Source: Aldehydirespirator sp965205155
GTDB taxonomy: Bacteria > Actinomycetota > Acidimicrobiia > Acidimicrobiales > Aldehydirespiratoraceae
Direction of reading: 5' to 3'
Assembly: GCA_965205155.1 (NCBI GenBank)
Contig: OZ242033.1
Span: 620,001-684,000, forward strand
Length of the DNA: 64,000 bases
Shown here: one piece after another, positions 16,109 to 25,745 of the stretch
How the letters are laid out: each line of letters begins with the position of its first letter
Numbering within the stretch: position 1 is the first letter of the stretch
Position numbers and translations under genes: made by a program
The notes under the pieces: model-generated
What the model was told of the DNA's origin: nothing
What the model saw: the letters and a program-made list of their open reading frames with translations, nothing else
The model's database searches: none

Positions 16109-18193
16109 ATGGCTGATTGGCGGCTCGCGGTCGACATTGGCGGGACGTTCACCGACGTGGTGCTGCTCGACACCTCCTCGGGACGGGTGGTGGTGGACAA
16201 GACCCTCACCACCCCGGCCGCGCCGCTGGAGGGGGTGCGAGCCGGTGTCAGCCAACTCCTGTCCAAGGCACAGGTCACACCGGCGGAGATCACCGCGCCC
16301 ATCGTCCACGCCACCACCCTCATCACCAACGCCCTGATCGAGGGCCGCACCGGCCGGGCCGGACTGGTGACGACGGTGGGTTTCGGTGACACGCTGCTGA
16401 TCCGCGATGAGCATCGCTACGACATGTACGACCTGCAGATCGAGTTCCCCGACCCCCCCATCGGACGGGATCTCACCTTCGAGATCGACGAACGCACCTC
16501 GGCTACCGGCGCCGTGCTGGCCGTGCCGACGGCAGCCGACCTGACCCGGCTGTCGGTGCAGCTGGCCGACGCGGCAGTGGAGTCGGTGGCCGTGTGCCTA
16601 CTCAACTCCTACGTCAACCCGGCCAACGAGCAGGCCGTGGCCGAGCACCTTCGCGGACAGCTCGGAGTGCCGGTATGCATCTCCGCCGAGATCTCCCCGC
16701 AGATCCGCGAGTACCCCCGCATGATCACCGCGGCCTGCAACGCGGCCACCATGCCGGTGATCGGTCCCTACCTCGACGAGTTGCAGAAGTGGCTGTCGGC
16801 GGAGGGGTTCGGCGGCGCGGTGCTGATGATGCTGTCCAACGGCGGCGTGGTGTCGGCCGACGACGCGGCCCGCGGCCCGATCCGCCTGGTGGAGTCGGGT
16901 CCGGCCGCGGGCGCCCTGGCGGGCACCTGGTACGCGCAGCGCCTCGGTTCGGAGCGGCTGCTGTGTTTCGACATGGGCGGGACCACAGCCAAGGCCTGCC
17001 TGATCGAGAACGGCGAGCCCGCCCTCACGAACACCTTCGAGGTGGCCAGGATCTACCGGTTCAAGAAGGGCTCGGGATTCCCGGTGTCGGTGCCGTCGGT
17101 CGACCTGGTCGAGATCGGTGCCGGCGGGGGGTCCCTGGCCCACCTCGACCGTTTCGGCCTGCTCAAGGTGGGGCCGGAGTCGGCCGGGGCCGATCCCGGA
17201 CCGGCCTCCTACGGCCGGGGCGGCACCACCGCGGCGGTGACCGACGCCGACGTTGTGCTCGGACTGCTCGACCCCGACGCCTTCCTCGGCGGAGACATGC
17301 CCCTCGATGCGGCCGCAGCCTCCGCCGCGACGGCTCGTCCGGCGGAGGGCTTGGGGCTGTCACCGGTGGACACCGCGGCGGGGATCCACGAGGTCGTGAA
17401 CCAGAACATGGCCGCCGCTGCCAGCATGCACGGGGTGGAGCAGGGGGTGGACCTGCGAGGGGTCACCATCCTGGCCTTCGGCGGTGCCGGCCCGGTGCAC
17501 GCCTGCGGTGTGGCCGATCTCCTGGAGAGCGACCGGGTGATCTTCCCCGTCAACGCCAGCGTGCTCTCCGCGTTCGGGACCCTGGTGTCGCCGGTGCGCA
17601 TCGACCTGGCCCGTTCCATGCCCCGGCTGCTCGACCACACCGACGTCGCCGAGCGGGACGGGTTGCTCGACGAACTGCGGAGCGAGGGACGCAGGGTGCT
17701 CTCCGCCGCCGGGGTACCGGCGGGCGACGTGCGCTTCCGCTACGGGCTCGACGCCCGATACTCGGGCCAGGGCAACGAGATCACGGTCTGGGTGGGCACG
17801 GGCGAGGCATGGCCGGCGAGCCAGGCCGACGTGCGGTCGGCCTTCGAGTCGGAGTACCGGCGGATCTACGGCATGACGATCCCCGACGTGGCCGTCGAGG
17901 CGGTGACCTGGCGGCTGTCGGCCTACGCCGAGAAGGTGCAGGTGCGACCGGACACCGGCGCCACCGGCGCGGCCGGAGCGGCTGAGCCGGCGACGCGGCG
18001 TCCGGTGGTGTTCGGGCGCGGCGCCGACGCGGTTGATGTGCCCGTGTACCGGCGGCAGGATCTGGGCGTGGGAGCGGAGTTCACGGGCCCGGCCATCGTG
18101 GAGGAGCGGGAGACCACAACGGTGATCCGGCCGGGCTGGCATGCCGAGGTGGCATCCGACGGCAGCCTCGTAGCCACCAGGAGTCGATCATGA
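16109..18193 (+). CDS. Hydantoinase/oxoprolinase-type subunit A
   Basis: A 694-residue ASKHA-fold ATPase with the phosphate-1 motif VDIGGTFTDVVLLD at residues about 7-20, LVESGPAAGALAGTWYA and CFDMGGTTAKACLIENG. HyuA/acetone-carboxylase beta/5-oxoprolinase subunits use ATP to open or phosphorylate cyclic amides or small carbonyl compounds. I chose the ATG at 16109, since the earlier part of the open frame overlaps the cupin. It overlaps hyuB by four bases (ATGA). Substrate unknown; N-methylhydantoin or a related ring amide is plausible. Confidence 0.88.
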   Translation: MADWRLAVDIGGTFTDVVLLDTSSGRVVVDKTLTTPAAPLEGVRAGVSQLLSKAQVTPAEITAPIVHATTLITNALIEGRTGRAGLVTTVGFGDTLLIRDEHRYDMYDLQIEFPDPPIGRDLTFEIDERTSATGAVLAVPTAADLTRLSVQLADAAVESVAVCLLNSYVNPANEQAVAEHLRGQLGVPVCISAEISPQIREYPRMITAACNAATMPVIGPYLDELQKWLSAEGFGGAVLMMLSNGGVVSADDAARGPIRLVESGPAAGALAGTWYAQRLGSERLLCFDMGGTTAKACLIENGEPALTNTFEVARIYRFKKGSGFPVSVPSVDLVEIGAGGGSLAHLDRFGLLKVGPESAGADPGPASYGRGGTTAAVTDADVVLGLLDPDAFLGGDMPLDAAAASAATARPAEGLGLSPVDTAAGIHEVVNQNMAAAASMHGVEQGVDLRGVTILAFGGAGPVHACGVADLLESDRVIFPVNASVLSAFGTLVSPVRIDLARSMPRLLDHTDVAERDGLLDELRSEGRRVLSAAGVPAGDVRFRYGLDARYSGQGNEITVWVGTGEAWPASQADVRSAFESEYRRIYGMTIPDVAVEAVTWRLSAYAEKVQVRPDTGATGAAGAAEPATRRPVVFGRGADAVDVPVYRRQDLGVGAEFTGPAIVEERETTTVIRPGWHAEVASDGSLVATRSRS

Positions 18194-19827
18194 GCGGCGC
18201 TCGCGCTTTCGACCCGGTCGAGTTGGAGATCTTGTGGCAGTCGCTGATCTCCACGGTCAACGAGCAGGCCCGAGCCCTGCAGCGGGCGGCGTTCAGCCCG
18301 ATTGTGCGCGAGGCGGGGGACCTGGCCAACGCGGTCTTCGACCGGCGGGGCCGCATGGTGGCCCAGGCGGTGACGGGCACACCGGGTCACATCAACAGCC
18401 TGGCCCTGGGTGCGGCCGCCATGCTCGAGGAGTACCCGGTCGGGTCGCTGGTGCCCGGTGACGTGCTCATCACCAACGATCCGTACAAGACTGCGGGCCA
18501 GCTCCTCGACGTCACCGTGCTGGTGCCGGCCTGGCGGGTGCCCGCCGGCGGGGGCAAGCCCCGTCTCATCGCCCTGTTCGGCTCCACGATCCACCACACC
18601 GACGTGGGCGGCTACGGCATCGGCGCCGGCGGCCGGGACTGCTTCGAGGAAGGGCTCTGGATCCCCATCTGCAGGCTGATGTCCGGTGACGGCTCCGGGG
18701 GCTCGGAGCGCAACGCCGACGTCTGGAAGTTCATCCTCTCCAATGTCCGCCAGCCGGATCACATGGCCGGCGACCTCCACGCCCAGATGGCCTCGGGCGA
18801 GGTGGGGGCGCAGCGGCTGGCCACGTTGTGCGACACCCACAGCCTTGACGACATAGAGGCCCTGGCCGACGAGATCATCGAGCGGTCCGAGGCTGCCACC
18901 CGGGCCACCATCCGCGAGCTGGATGAAGGCACCTACGACGCGTCAGCCGTGCTCGATCTCGCCGACGGGAGCCGGGTGGACATCGTGTGCTCCATGCATG
19001 TCGATCCCGACGCCGGGGAGATCACGGTGGACTATGCGGGCTCCAGCGAGGCCAGCCCGTGGGGCATCAACGTGGTTCGCAACTACACCCACGCCTACAC
19101 CACCTTCACGGTCCGGTCGGTGCTCAACCCCGATATTCCCAACAATCACGGCAGCCTGGCCCCCATCAGGATGCGAGCTCCGGAGGGGTCGGTGGTGCAT
19201 GCCGTGCCCCCGCAGCCGGGCACGGCCCGCCATGTGGTGGGGATGTTCCTGCCCAATGCGCTGCTCAAGGCCCTGGCTCAGGTGAAGCCCGCCGGTGCCA
19301 TGGCCGAGGGCGCGGGCGCGGTGTGGACCATGCAGGTGAACGGCCACCACGAAGACGGCTCCCCCTTCATCACCGCCATGTTCACCTACGCGGGCGGCGT
19401 GGGCGCCCGGGCCACCAAGCCCGGTCTCGACGCCTGCTCTTATCCCACCGGGGTTTCGGCGGTGCCCATCGAGGTAGTGGAGGCGTCGGCTCCGGTCCGG
19501 TTCCTGCGCAAGGCGCTGCGACCCGGCTCGGGGGGCACCGGATCCCAGGCCGGCGGGCTGGGCCAGGTGATCGAGTTCGAAGTGGACACGGCCCGGCCCT
19601 GGCAGCTCAACGCGGTGACCAGCCGCCTCACCGAGCCGCCCCAGGGCATCTTCGGGGGAGAGCCGGGCGCGTCCGGGTCGTTCCAGGTGAACGGCGAACC
19701 GGTCACTACCCAGACTCGCATCACGCTCCAGCCCGGCGACACCGTGCGCCTGGAGCTGCCCGGCGGAGGCGGCTACGGCCGCCCGGCACCGGATGTGCAG
19801 GATCAGGATCACCCGGTCGCGTCGTGA
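18190..19827 (+). CDS. Hydantoinase/oxoprolinase-type subunit B
   Basis: A 545-residue HyuB-family protein: FDPVELEILWQSLISTVNEQ at the start, AQAVTGTPGHINSLALGA, GDVLITNDPYKTAGQLLDVT, FGSTIHHTDVGGYG and the C-terminal GDTVRLELPGGGGYG typical of the family. It works with HyuA. Translation is coupled upstream (ATGA) and downstream (GTGA). Confidence 0.88.
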   Translation: MSGARAFDPVELEILWQSLISTVNEQARALQRAAFSPIVREAGDLANAVFDRRGRMVAQAVTGTPGHINSLALGAAAMLEEYPVGSLVPGDVLITNDPYKTAGQLLDVTVLVPAWRVPAGGGKPRLIALFGSTIHHTDVGGYGIGAGGRDCFEEGLWIPICRLMSGDGSGGSERNADVWKFILSNVRQPDHMAGDLHAQMASGEVGAQRLATLCDTHSLDDIEALADEIIERSEAATRATIRELDEGTYDASAVLDLADGSRVDIVCSMHVDPDAGEITVDYAGSSEASPWGINVVRNYTHAYTTFTVRSVLNPDIPNNHGSLAPIRMRAPEGSVVHAVPPQPGTARHVVGMFLPNALLKALAQVKPAGAMAEGAGAVWTMQVNGHHEDGSPFITAMFTYAGGVGARATKPGLDACSYPTGVSAVPIEVVEASAPVRFLRKALRPGSGGTGSQAGGLGQVIEFEVDTARPWQLNAVTSRLTEPPQGIFGGEPGASGSFQVNGEPVTTQTRITLQPGDTVRLELPGGGGYGRPAPDVQDQDHPVAS

Positions 19828-21383
19828 CCGCCTGGGCTGAGCCCGTCTCCTTCGCTTCGGCGTGGGATCGGGCGGTGGCCGGCCGCGCCGACGAGACGTT
19901 CCTGGTGTTCGAGACGCCGTCGGGGGATGCAGCTCGCTGGAGCTACGGGGACTTCGACGAGGCGGTGGACCGGGTGGCCGGGACGCTGACCGCGCTGGGC
20001 GCCGGGCCCGGCGCGGCCGTACACCTCGCCCTCACCAACTCGCCGACGTTCGTGGCGGCGTGGCTGGCCGCATCCCGGCTGGGCGCGTGGATCGTGCCGT
20101 CGGATCCGATGGGGCGCACCCCCGAGTTGGCCGGCCACATCGAGCGCACCCGTCCCGCGGTGGGGCTCTGCGCCGGCGCGAGGGCTGGCACTTACCGGGC
20201 CGCAGTGGCCGAGGCGGGCCGGGACGATCTGGGTGTGATCGAGATCGACGAGGCCGACACCGCGCTGGCGCCGTTCGACGCCGCGCCTCTGGCCGCCGCC
20301 GAGCGACCAGAGGCCGGGCTGCGGGACAGGGCCGCGGTGATGTTCACGTCGGGCACCACGGGACGGCCCAAGGGTGTGGAGGTGACCCAGGCCAACTACG
20401 CGTTCGCGGGCAAGGTCATGGCGGAGGCGGCCCAGCTGGCGCCCGATGACCGCCAGCTGGTGGTGCTGCCCCTGTTCCACGCCAACGCGCAGTACTACTC
20501 GTTCGCGTCGGCGATCTGGGTCGGGGCCAGCGTGGCCCTGATGCCGTCCTTCTCGGCGTCGGGGTTCCTGCCTGCGGCGGCCCGCCACTCGGCGACCTGC
20601 GCCAGCCTGTTCGCGGCGCCGATACGCATGATCCTGGCCCGGGGCGGACCCGTCGGCGGTCTGCAGCTGCGTCACTGCTGGTATGCGCAGAACATCGCCG
20701 CCGACCAGTACTCCACGGTGGCTCGATGGTTCGGTTGCCGGCCCCGCCAGCTCTACGGCATGACCGAGACCATCCCCGCGGTCCTCACCGACGAGTCGGC
20801 CGACCCGCACCACGCCTCGATGGGCCGGGTCTCGCCCGGCTGCGCGGTGGATGTGCAGGACGCGGCCGGGGGTTCGGTGAAGCCGGGCGTTGTGGGCGAG
20901 GTGGTCGTAGGGGGCGAGCCGGGCATCACCCTGTTCGCGGGGTACCTCGATGCCCCGGACATCACCGCGGCCAGCTTCCGGGACGGATGGTTCTGTACCG
21001 GTGACCGGGCGGTGCGCGACGACACCGGACGCCACTACTTCGACGGCCGTCGCTCTGACGTGCTCAAGGTGTCGGGTGAGAACGTCTCGATAGTCGAGGT
21101 CGAGTCCACCCTGGCCGAGCATCCGGCGGTGCTGGAAGCCGCGGTGGTGGGCCGCCCCGACGAGATCCGCGACGAGGTGCCGGTGGCGTTCGTGGTCGCC
21201 GCCGACCCGTCGGCCCCGCCGTCCGTATCCGAGCTCGACGCCTGGTGCGCCGAGCGCCTGGCCAAGGCCAAGCGCCCCGCTGCCGTCACCCTGATTGACG
21301 AGCTGCCCCGAACCAGCGTCGGCAAGATACGCAAATTCCTGCTAGCCGAGCAAGCTGCCGACGAGGCGCCACAGGGCGGTTAG
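19824..21383 (+). CDS. Acyl-CoA/AMP-forming ligase
   Basis: A 519-residue ANL-superfamily enzyme with a GTG start overlapping the hyuB stop. It shows the P-loop MFTSGTTGRPKGVEVTQ, QLYGMTETIPAV, DGWFCTGDRAV and the C-terminal lysine motif PRTSVGKIRKF. It activates a carboxylate as acyl-AMP and then acyl-CoA. General appearance is closest to crotonobetaine/carnitine-CoA ligases, but I would not assign the substrate. Tight coupling suggests it activates the acid released by HyuAB. Confidence 0.87.
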   Translation: MTAWAEPVSFASAWDRAVAGRADETFLVFETPSGDAARWSYGDFDEAVDRVAGTLTALGAGPGAAVHLALTNSPTFVAAWLAASRLGAWIVPSDPMGRTPELAGHIERTRPAVGLCAGARAGTYRAAVAEAGRDDLGVIEIDEADTALAPFDAAPLAAAERPEAGLRDRAAVMFTSGTTGRPKGVEVTQANYAFAGKVMAEAAQLAPDDRQLVVLPLFHANAQYYSFASAIWVGASVALMPSFSASGFLPAAARHSATCASLFAAPIRMILARGGPVGGLQLRHCWYAQNIAADQYSTVARWFGCRPRQLYGMTETIPAVLTDESADPHHASMGRVSPGCAVDVQDAAGGSVKPGVVGEVVVGGEPGITLFAGYLDAPDITAASFRDGWFCTGDRAVRDDTGRHYFDGRRSDVLKVSGENVSIVEVESTLAEHPAVLEAAVVGRPDEIRDEVPVAFVVAADPSAPPSVSELDAWCAERLAKAKRPAAVTLIDELPRTSVGKIRKFLLAEQAADEAPQGG

Positions 21384-21787
21384 GCGGCGGCGAGGCGCTC
21401 GGCTTCGTCGATGTAGTCGACGGTCTCGTGGATGAGCATCTTGATGTCGGCTGGCTCGCAGAGGCCCAGGTAGAAGCAGTCGCCGTGCAGCACGTCCCGG
21501 GCGGTGTGGTAGTGATCGGTCAGCCGGCCGACGCCGTCATCGGCGCGCGCCAAGCGCCGTAGTTCTTGCGTGGTGATGGGGGACTTGGCGGGCTCCTCGC
21601 CGGTGCGGGTCAAGATGAGGGCGTCGGCGGCGCGCTTGGTGGCGCACCAGGCCTTCTCGGCGGCGTCGCGGATGTCGCCGGCCTCCAGCCGGGCCAGCGC
21701 CGCGTCGTGCAGGGCCCGGGCGTCGGCGAAGAGCGCGGCGCGATCTGTCGCCATGTCGGCTGGGGGCTGCCGCCCCGTACGGCTCAT
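21380..21787 (-). CDS. HEPN/PaREP1-like protein, second copy
   Basis: A 135-residue helical protein beginning MSRTGRQPPADMATDRAALF. The core LFADARALHDAALARLEAGD then IRDAAEKAWCATKRAADALI is the AAEKAW pattern of PaREP1/HEPN-type proteins, and DHYHTARDVLHGDCFYLGLC is a likely polar face. It overlaps the upstream paralogue by four bases and is its tandem duplicate. HEPN domains often bind or cut RNA, but the canonical RxxxxxH spacing is not clear here (R-x3-H). Confidence 0.65.
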   Translation of the reverse strand: MSRTGRQPPADMATDRAALFADARALHDAALARLEAGDIRDAAEKAWCATKRAADALILTRTGEEPAKSPITTQELRRLARADDGVGRLTDHYHTARDVLHGDCFYLGLCEPADIKMLIHETVDYIDEAERLAAA

Positions 21788-22221
21788 TGCTGGACAGCGA
21801 GGCGCTCGGCTTCGCGGATGTAGTCGACGGTTTCGTGGATGAGGCGCTCGATGTGTTCGGCCGGCTCGCAGAATCCGAGGTAGAAGCAGTCGCCGTGCAG
21901 CGCGTCCTTGACGATGTGGTACCGATCCGCTAGGCGCCGGATGTCCTGGTTGGCGATGGCGAGACGGTTCAGTTCCCGTGTCGTGTGAGGGGACTTTGCG
22001 GGCTCGTTGCCGGTGCGGGCCAGGATGAGGCCGTCGGCGGCCCGCTTGGTGGCGCACCAGGCCTTCTCGGCGGCGTCGCGGATGTCGCCGGCTTCCAGGC
22101 GGGCCAACGCGGCGTCGTGCAGGGCTCGGGCGTCCGCGAACAGCGCGGTGGTCCGCTCGGCAACGGAGTCACTGGCGGGCGGCCGGCTGCTGGACGTATC
22201 GCTCGTACCAGTTGTTGTCAT
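21784..22221 (-). CDS. HEPN/PaREP1-like protein, first copy
   Basis: A 145-residue paralogue of the next gene, starting MTTTGTSDTSSSRPPASDSV after a GGGAGG site. Blocks of about 30 residues are identical to the second copy, for example LFADARALHDAALARLEAGD. The variable regions are the linker after residue 75 and the tail. Upstream sequence 22222-22306 is AT-richer and may hold the promoter. Confidence 0.65.
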   Translation of the reverse strand: MTTTGTSDTSSSRPPASDSVAERTTALFADARALHDAALARLEAGDIRDAAEKAWCATKRAADGLILARTGNEPAKSPHTTRELNRLAIANQDIRRLADRYHIVKDALHGDCFYLGFCEPAEHIERLIHETVDYIREAERLAVQQ

Positions 22222-22306
22222 CGTGTGCCTCCCAGTGTCTTTCGTCCTTCTTGCCGCACGCACTGTATCCGGGTCATTCAAGAGGAACAACTAGATAACA
22301 TGAAAA

Positions 22307-25300
22307 TCACTGGAGTTCGTAGACGGCAGCGATGCGGTTCAGGGCCCGGTACAGGAGGCCGCAGGTGGCCTCGACCTTCCATACATTGCCGGGCAGCGGC
22401 TGGGTGTCGTATACCCATGCCCACGACGCCTCCCTGAGCGCCTCGGTGTCGTGGAGGCTGGCGCCGAGCAGCCGCTCCTCGGTGCGCTCGGCGCGGTACG
22501 GCTTGGGTGCCACCGCGCCGAGCGATACGCGTGCGTCGGCGATAGTGGCACCGTCGTCGTCCAACGCCAGAGACACCGCCGCGGAGCACACCGCGAAGTC
22601 GCCGGCGTAGAGCCTCAGCTTCTCGAACGCCGCGGGGCGGGAGCGCGCCACCGCCGGCACTCTCACCTGCGTGAGCAGTTCAGCTTCGGCCAGGTCGGGC
22701 TCCCCGGGTCCCTTGTAGAGCTCGTCGATCGTCCGTTGGCGGGACGGCCCCGACCTGGGCGGCACACTCTCGGCGACGGCGTTGAGGGCCAGCAGTCCGG
22801 TAGCCAGGTCCGACGGGGTGACGGCCTGGCAGCGGTGCCCGCCGAGGACTGCGTGGTGGAACCGATGATCGCCAAGCACGGCGTAGCAGGGGCTGGCCCA
22901 TCCGCTGCGCTTGTAGCAGGGAAAGCCGTTGCGGTAGAAGGCGCAGCGCTTCTCCTGCAGGAGGTTGCCGCCGACCGTGGCCAGTTCACGGATCTGGTGG
23001 GTGGCGAGCTCATCGAGCAGGTCGGACAGCATCGAGTCGCCCGGCTGGGCATCCGGCGCCGACACCCGTCGGCGGAGATCCTCCAGAGTGACGGCTGCAC
23101 CGATGCACAAGTCGCCGTCGGGCGTCTCATCGAGTCGGCGCAGTTCACGGACGGAGGTCGTGTCGATGAGGCGGACCGGCGCGGCAAGCCCCTGCTGCCG
23201 GGCCACCAGCAGATCGGTGCCTCCCCCCAGGAAGGCCGAGTCCGCGGGCTGGACGGCACCGGCCTCCACGGCGGCCTCCACGGTCTCGGGTCGAGCGATG
23301 GCCTCGATGTCGGGAACAGGTGCCAGCGGGCTCTGCCTGCCTCCGCGTCTGCGGGCCCGCCGGTCGAGGAGCTTGAAGAGACCGCGCCCGTAGAGACTGC
23401 GCATGAGGTTGATCCAGATCATCTCCCAGCCCAGGGCGCCGGGCTCAGGCCGGCCGCGGCTGGCGCGCGCGGCCGAACTGTGCGGCTTTAGCAGCGGCAG
23501 GAGCTTCTCGGGGGTGAGGGGCAGCTCCCGCGCTCGAACGCCGGTGGCGTGGGCCACCGCGTTGGCCACCGCAGCCGGGGTGGGCACCACCCCTATCTCG
23601 CCGATTCCCTTGGCTCCGTAGGGTCCCGCCGGATCGTGCCCGTCGAGCAGGACGGCCCGGATCGGCGGCAGGTCCGAAGCCCGCGGCGCGGCGTAGTCCA
23701 GCAAGCTGGGGTTCACGAGACGGCCCTGCTCGTAGACGAGTTCCTCACCGAGCGCAGCACCCAGTCCCATGGCCATGGCCCCGACGGCCTGGCCTTCGGC
23801 CGCGGCCGGGTTGAGCGCGGCCCCCGAGTCGTGCACCGTCACCGCGTCGATCACCTGCACCTGGCCGGTGGCGTAGTCGACCTCCACTTCCACCGCCTGC
23901 ACGCAGAAGGAGTACGCGGGCGAGAAGTGGCCCCGGCCGTGCACCTTGTCCATCTTGTCGACATCGGTGAGATAGCTGCCCTGCACCCGCAGGCATCCGT
24001 CGGCTGCTCCCTCGGCGAGCGCCACGAGGTCGCCTATGGGCACGGCGTCGGCGCCGGAGCGGGCCTCGCCGTCCGTGAGCGCGACGTGGGCGGACTCGGT
24101 ACCGAACTTGGCCGCCGCGGCCGCCTTGAGGGCTCGGGCCGCGCCCCGGGCCGCGTCGGCGGCGGCGTGGCCGCTCCACATCGTGCCCCGCGACGACCAC
24201 GCCCCGAGGTCCCGGGGTGCGTCGTGGCTGTCCATCATGGTCACCGTGACATCGTCGAAGGCGAGCCCCAACTCGTCCGCTGCGATCTGGCGCAGCATTG
24301 CGGCCTGGCCCGTTCCGGCGTCGGCGCCGGCGAAGCAGACGCGCGCCGTGCCGTCCTCATGGACCTCCACCGCGGCCTCGCTCAGCTCGGAGTGCTCGAA
24401 GGCGTTGGCTCCCGAGACGTGAACCGCGGCGGCCACGCCCACCCCGCGCCCGCTGCCGGCCAGGTCTCGCTTGGCATCCCAATCGATCTCGGCGCGGGCC
24501 CGCTGGAGGCACTCGTCGAGGCGGGCCGAACCCAGGCGCCAGCCGGTGAGGGTCACGTCGCCGCGGCGGGGGGCATTCAAGAGCCGCAGTTCGATCGGGT
24601 CGATGCCCAGCTTCTCGGCCAGTTCGTCGATCTGCGACTCCATCGCGAAGGTCATCTGCGGGTTGCCGTAGCCCCGGAACGACGCTCCCGGCTGCTTGTT
24701 GGTGTAGACCAGTGACACCGCCGTCTCGCACCCGCCGAGCCGGTACGGCCCCGCGGCCAGCATGGTGGCGTAGATGGCTACCGACGGCCCGGCGTGGTTG
24801 TAGGCGCCGTTGTCCACCGTCACGTATCCGTCGCGGTGCGTGAGCGTGCCGTCGCGCCGGGCGCCCGTGGCGAGGTCCACGTAGAAGGCGTGACGGACTG
24901 CCGTCGTCGCGAACTCCTCGTTCCGGTCAAGCACGAGACGCACCGGCCGCTTCGCCCTGATTGACAGCGCGGCCGCGATCACCTCGTGGCAGCCGGCCTT
25001 GGCCTTGGCCCCGAAGCCGCCTCCGACGGCCACGGGGTGGGTGCGCACCTGGTCCATGTCGAGGTCGAGCATGTGGGCGACCTCTTTGCGCACGAAGTAG
25101 GGCGCTTGGGTGGACACCCAAAGATCGAGCTGCTGCCGGGCTGAGTTCCAGCGGGCGATCACGGAGTGCGGCTCCAGGCACACATGGGCTGCGGGCTTGT
25201 AGGCATAGTTGCCGCTGACAACCACCTCAGCCTCCGAGCGTGCGGTGTCGGGGTCGCCGTAGCTGCGGACCGCCTGCATGGAGAGATTGCCTGCGGCGTC

Positions 25301-25732
25301 GTCGTGGACGACAGGGGCCTCACCGACGCGGGCGAACTGAGCGGTGACCACGCTGGCTCGCGGCTTGTAGTCCACATCGATCAGGTCGAGGGCCGCATCG
25401 ACGTCGGCCCGGCTGCTGGCCGCGACCGCGGCCACCTCCTCGCCGATGAAGCGGACCCGTCCCCGCGCCAACGCGGACCGGTCGCTGAACGGCTCACCCA
25501 GGTGCAGGTAGGTACGGTCGGGCAGGTCGCCGGCGGTGATCACCGCGGCTACGCCACGGAGGGCTTCGGCCCGGGACGTGTCGATGCTGCGGATGTCGGC
25601 ATGGGGGTGGGGGCTGCGCAGGATGCGGGCCTCGAGCATCCCGGGCAGCACCACGTCGGTGGTGTAGACGGCCGTCCCCGAGGTCCGCTCGTCCCACTGG
25701 TCGGGCCGTACCCGCCGGCCGAGAACCGTCAA
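22307..25732 (-). CDS. Molybdenum hydroxylase with fused FAD subunit
   Basis: About 1141 residues joining two normally separate subunits of the xanthine dehydrogenase/CO dehydrogenase family. Residues 1 to about 770 are the molybdopterin subunit (VLGRRVRPDQWDERTSGTA, VAVGGGFGAKAKAG, GASFRGYGNPQMTFAMES, and AKGIGEIGVVPTP with the likely catalytic Glu). Residues about 810-1141 are the FAD subunit (FLGGGTDLLVARQQG, ELATVGGNLLQ). Four cysteines at 930, 939, 949 and 968 interrupt the FAD domain, like the extra iron-sulfur loop of 4-hydroxybenzoyl-CoA reductase. I use a TTG at 25732 because the open frame further upstream is out of frame with the iron-sulfur gene it covers. Substrate unknown, likely an N-heterocycle or aldehyde. 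Confidence 0.85.
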   Translation of the reverse strand: MTVLGRRVRPDQWDERTSGTAVYTTDVVLPGMLEARILRSPHPHADIRSIDTSRAEALRGVAAVITAGDLPDRTYLHLGEPFSDRSALARGRVRFIGEEVAAVAASSRADVDAALDLIDVDYKPRASVVTAQFARVGEAPVVHDDAAGNLSMQAVRSYGDPDTARSEAEVVVSGNYAYKPAAHVCLEPHSVIARWNSARQQLDLWVSTQAPYFVRKEVAHMLDLDMDQVRTHPVAVGGGFGAKAKAGCHEVIAAALSIRAKRPVRLVLDRNEEFATTAVRHAFYVDLATGARRDGTLTHRDGYVTVDNGAYNHAGPSVAIYATMLAAGPYRLGGCETAVSLVYTNKQPGASFRGYGNPQMTFAMESQIDELAEKLGIDPIELRLLNAPRRGDVTLTGWRLGSARLDECLQRARAEIDWDAKRDLAGSGRGVGVAAAVHVSGANAFEHSELSEAAVEVHEDGTARVCFAGADAGTGQAAMLRQIAADELGLAFDDVTVTMMDSHDAPRDLGAWSSRGTMWSGHAAADAARGAARALKAAAAAKFGTESAHVALTDGEARSGADAVPIGDLVALAEGAADGCLRVQGSYLTDVDKMDKVHGRGHFSPAYSFCVQAVEVEVDYATGQVQVIDAVTVHDSGAALNPAAAEGQAVGAMAMGLGAALGEELVYEQGRLVNPSLLDYAAPRASDLPPIRAVLLDGHDPAGPYGAKGIGEIGVVPTPAAVANAVAHATGVRARELPLTPEKLLPLLKPHSSAARASRGRPEPGALGWEMIWINLMRSLYGRGLFKLLDRRARRRGGRQSPLAPVPDIEAIARPETVEAAVEAGAVQPADSAFLGGGTDLLVARQQGLAAPVRLIDTTSVRELRRLDETPDGDLCIGAAVTLEDLRRRVSAPDAQPGDSMLSDLLDELATHQIRELATVGGNLLQEKRCAFYRNGFPCYKRSGWASPCYAVLGDHRFHHAVLGGHRCQAVTPSDLATGLLALNAVAESVPPRSGPSRQRTIDELYKGPGEPDLAEAELLTQVRVPAVARSRPAAFEKLRLYAGDFAVCSAAVSLALDDDGATIADARVSLGAVAPKPYRAERTEERLLGASLHDTEALREASWAWVYDTQPLPGNVWKVEATCGLLYRALNRIAAVYELQ

Positions 25733-25745
25733 GGCTCTTCGCCTC

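Noticed and set aside
22290..22312. AT-rich ATAACATGAAAAT motif, also near 41528
   Set aside because: Similarity is short and explained by AT-rich upstream sequence; not enough to call a shared site.
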